This document shows, piece after piece, positions 62,013-64,000 of a stretch of DNA of 64,000 bases. The notes under the pieces were generated by a model. That model saw nothing but the letters and a program-made list of their open reading frames with translations, ran no database searches and was not told the origin of the DNA. A program made the position numbers and the translations under genes. The stretch is taken from assembly GCA_018828125.1 (NCBI GenBank), contig JAHJWB010000001.1, positions 62,001 to 126,000 of the forward strand, in the 5' to 3' direction. The DNA comes from Gammaproteobacteria bacterium (GTDB lineage Bacteria; Pseudomonadota; Gammaproteobacteria; Burkholderiales; Burkholderiaceae_C). Numbering within the stretch: the stretch's first letter is position 1; the number at the start of each line of letters is the position of its first letter.

Positions 62013-63032
62013 TCAATCGATCTTGATGTTGGCATTGCGGATTACACCGGTCCACTTGCGCGTCTGGTCGTCGATGTACTTCGCGAATTCGAGCCCGGGC
62101 GCGCCGCTGGCCTCTAGGCCCATGTCGAGCAGCTTCTGCTTGATGGTGGAATCATCCAGTGCCCGCAGGACAGCGGCTTGCAGCTTCGCTACCACCTCCC
62201 CGGGCGTGCCGGCCGGCGCCATGAAGCCATACCAACCGGATGCGACCACGCTCGGGAAGCCCTGTTCGCGAATCGTGGGTGCCGACGGGTACAGCGCACT
62301 GCGTTTTTCAGAGGCTACGCCGAGTACCCGCAGTTTGCCGGCCGCGATGTGTGGCAAGGCCGAACTGATCGCCGTCAGCGTGGCATCGACGCGCCCCCCC
62401 AATAACTCCGAGTAAGCGATGGCATCGCCGCGCATGTGCACGTTGATCCCCTCCATGCCTGCTTCGCGCAACAGCAATTCGCCGGCCAAGTGGGGCTGCG
62501 ACCCCGCACCGGGCGTTCCAATGTTGATGCCCCCCGGGCGCGTCTTGGAGAACGCCACGAGATCGCGCACGCTCTTGATCGGGGTCTGCGCATTGACAAT
62601 CAGGAACAGCGGCGCGTGCATGGCCATGGCGACCGGACGCAGTTGCTCGCGCTGGTAGCTCAGGCCCTGCCCATACAGCGCCTCGGCCGTTGCATACGGC
62701 GCGGCCACGTACAGCACGGTGTAGCCGTCGGCGGGCGCGCGCGCCACGAACTCGGTCCCCACCCGGGTGCCTGCCCCAGGCTTGTTCTCGACGACGAATT
62801 GCTGGCCCAGAACCTTGGCAAGGTACTCGCCCAGCACACGGGCCGAGAGGTCACTTGCACCGCCCGCCGCATAAGGTGAGATCATCTTGACCGGCCGCGT
62901 GGGCCAGTCCGCCTGCGCATGCGTGAGCAAGCCGGTACCTGACGCCAGACCAGCGGCCAGACTGGCGAGCACCGTCCGTCGCTGGGGCCGCGTCGGTGGA
63001 AGGCTTTTCAAAGACTGATTGCGTAAGCTCAT
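62013..63032 (-). CDS. Bug-type tripartite tricarboxylate transporter binding protein
   Basis: The 339-residue periplasmic binding protein has a Tat-like signal (RPQRRTVLASLAAGLASGTG), ISPYAAGGASDLSARVLGE, ENKPGAGTRVGT and PADGYTV. It is intact to its normal C-terminus (VIRNANIKID), unlike the Bug protein at 48.2-49.1 kb. It is co-directional with the lipoprotein esterase gene and the DUF1254-type gene and may bind the acid the esterase releases. Confidence 0.92.
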   Translation of the reverse strand: MSLRNQSLKSLPPTRPQRRTVLASLAAGLASGTGLLTHAQADWPTRPVKMISPYAAGGASDLSARVLGEYLAKVLGQQFVVENKPGAGTRVGTEFVARAPADGYTVLYVAAPYATAEALYGQGLSYQREQLRPVAMAMHAPLFLIVNAQTPIKSVRDLVAFSKTRPGGINIGTPGAGSQPHLAGELLLREAGMEGINVHMRGDAIAYSELLGGRVDATLTAISSALPHIAAGKLRVLGVASEKRSALYPSAPTIREQGFPSVVASGWYGFMAPAGTPGEVVAKLQAAVLRALDDSTIKQKLLDMGLEASGAPGLEFAKYIDDQTRKWTGVIRNANIKID

Positions 63033-63071
63033 GACTGTCTCCTGTTGTGGTTGTGTGGAAAGGCGGCCGTG

Positions 63072-64000
63072 CTATAGACGGCGCAAGGGGGAATATGGAA
63101 AGCGGAACTCAAGGTGCCGACGCCTTGGTTGATAAAGACGAAGGACCACGAAGAACGCCTCTCCGGGTGGAGCGGGCAGCCAGTTGTGCGCCGGGCCCGG
63201 GTCCTCGGCCTGAATGCGGATGGAAAGGCTTCCGTGCGCCCCCCTCAGCAGACCCGGCAGGCGATCGCCGACCGAGTAGCGGTGCGCCGGGTTGGCTACG
63301 AGCAGACAGTCGCTGCGCCGGTACAGTGTGAGCGACCAGAAGGCGTCTACCTCCGGCACTGCGCTGGGCTCGAAGTACAGCTCATAGGCGTTCGACCCGT
63401 TGAGTAGCGCGCCATCGGCGTCCACCTCTGCAGTAGGGTACATGGCCTCCTCGATGCCAAGTGCACCGATGAAGTTGCGCGCAACGCGCGCTCGCATCTC
63501 CACGTCTGCGCCCCAGTGTGTACGCACCGAGACGGGCAGCGCCCACCCACCCCCTAGTGCGTGCGGCTGGGCCTTCTGGCGAAGCTCCTCGAACACCGGT
63601 GGCAACGCGCCTGCAAGAGCTGCGTCGTCCAACGGCCAAAACAGGCTCTCTCCCACCGGCACCGGGTTGCGAGCCAGGGCCTCGTCAATCGTGGAGCGGT
63701 AGAGTGCGGCATCCGGCGCATGCCCCGCGCGCCCATCCAGCCCCGTGTCCACCCTAAACGCGGCCAACCCACCGTCCAGCCGGTGCGTAGAGATGTCGCG
63801 TTGCAGCGCGGCCGCCTGTTCCAAGTCATCCGGACGGTCGTCTACCAGCAGGCGTCCTATCACCCAGACGTCCTCGCCCGGTGCGGCGATGACGTTGTCC
63901 ACGCCGTCGGGAACCGGGCCTTGCCAGGCTGGTCCATGGACCAGAGTGCGCTGACGCCGGTTTCCCGTGGTACGGCGCCCCACGTAGGCAAACGGATTGG
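63072..64000 (-). CDS. DUF1254/DUF1214 domain protein, 5' end outside window
   Basis: The visible 309 or so residues include a DUF1254 end (HGPAWQGPVPDGVDNVIAAP, VWVIGRLLVDDR) and the C-terminal DUF1214 domain (MYPTAEVDADGALLNGSNAY, FWSLTLYRRSDCLLVANPAH and HNWLPAPPGEAFFVVLRLY). The frame stays open to the window end, so the N-terminus is missing. These proteins are often exported and are found near esterase and catabolic genes. Function is unknown. The stop lies 39 bases before the Bug gene start. Confidence 0.85.
   Translation of the reverse strand, partial: NPFAYVGRRTTGNRRQRTLVHGPAWQGPVPDGVDNVIAAPGEDVWVIGRLLVDDRPDDLEQAAALQRDISTHRLDGGLAAFRVDTGLDGRAGHAPDAALYRSTIDEALARNPVPVGESLFWPLDDAALAGALPPVFEELRQKAQPHALGGGWALPVSVRTHWGADVEMRARVARNFIGALGIEEAMYPTAEVDADGALLNGSNAYELYFEPSAVPEVDAFWSLTLYRRSDCLLVANPAHRYSVGDRLPGLLRGAHGSLSIRIQAEDPGPAHNWLPAPPGEAFFVVLRLYQPRRRHLEFRFPYSPLRRL

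Noticed and set aside
1-64000. CRISPR arrays, tRNA or rRNA genes, prophage or plasmid origins
   Set aside because: No regularly spaced identical repeats, no tRNA T-loop with acceptor pairing, no rRNA core sequence and no phage structural or replication-initiator genes were seen.

Overview
The window reads as a chromosomal segment of a GC-rich betaproteobacterium of the Burkholderiales, most likely Comamonadaceae (Acidovorax-like). The evidence is the gene families (DUF2855, DUF2917, DUF4148, many Bug-type tricarboxylate-transporter binding proteins), an SAH riboswitch in front of ahcY, the rplM-rpsI / erpA / anmK / M23 peptidase / tyrS neighbourhood, and about ten copies of a short palindromic intergenic repeat built around AAGCGCTAGCAGC. 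No tRNA, rRNA, CRISPR array or intact mobile element is visible.

Layout. 1-6 kb: a repeat-rich leader, a cNMP/CBS/nucleotidyltransferase signalling protein, a cysteine-cluster protein, a citrulline hydrolase (CtlX-like) divergent from an Lrp regulator, and a Bug binding protein. 6-13.8 kb (minus strand): prfC followed by a tightly packed envelope-glycan operon. It holds a 992-residue fusion of an acyltransferase-3 domain to a GT-C-like membrane half, a small EamA-type flippase-like protein, a polyprenol-phosphate GT2, a second acyltransferase and a HAD phosphatase. 14-17 kb: SDR plus TetR, and DUF2855. 17-20.5 kb: riboswitch-controlled ahcY, tlyA and metF, i.e. the methyl cycle. 20.5-31.8 kb: housekeeping genes including rlpA-like, rlmJ, a Ser/Thr kinase, rplM-rpsI, bactofilin, erpA, anmK, an M23 peptidase and tyrS. 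31.9-37.7 kb: regulators (LysR with two DUF2917 proteins, TetR, Crp/Fnr with a cysteine cluster), a stand-alone FabF and a BLUF photoreceptor. 37.8-45.5 kb: glmU, an orphan histidine kinase, a MASE2 diguanylate cyclase, cbpA-cbpM, and an Lrp regulator divergent from glmS.

45.5-47.3 kb holds a decayed IS3-type element, a DUF4148 protein and a small orphan gene behind a near-consensus LexA box. 47.4-64 kb is an accessory catabolic block. On the minus strand an FbpABC-like ABC transporter, a Tat-type carboxylesterase, a class III CoA-transferase, two enoyl-CoA hydratases, a Bug protein and a GST form one transcription unit. A quinone oxidoreductase, a second GST and a GntR regulator run divergently from a perfect palindrome. 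A lipoprotein carboxylesterase, another Bug protein and a DUF1254/DUF1214 protein follow. Two binding proteins in the main unit carry single inactivating lesions (a frameshift and an in-frame amber codon), so the block may be decaying, or the assembly has errors there.

The best candidates for new biology are the acyltransferase/GT-C fusion operon, the LexA-box orphan gene, the repeat elements carried in frame inside glmU and anmK, the acidic insertion in TlyA, and the DUF2917 gene pair with a shared upstream motif.
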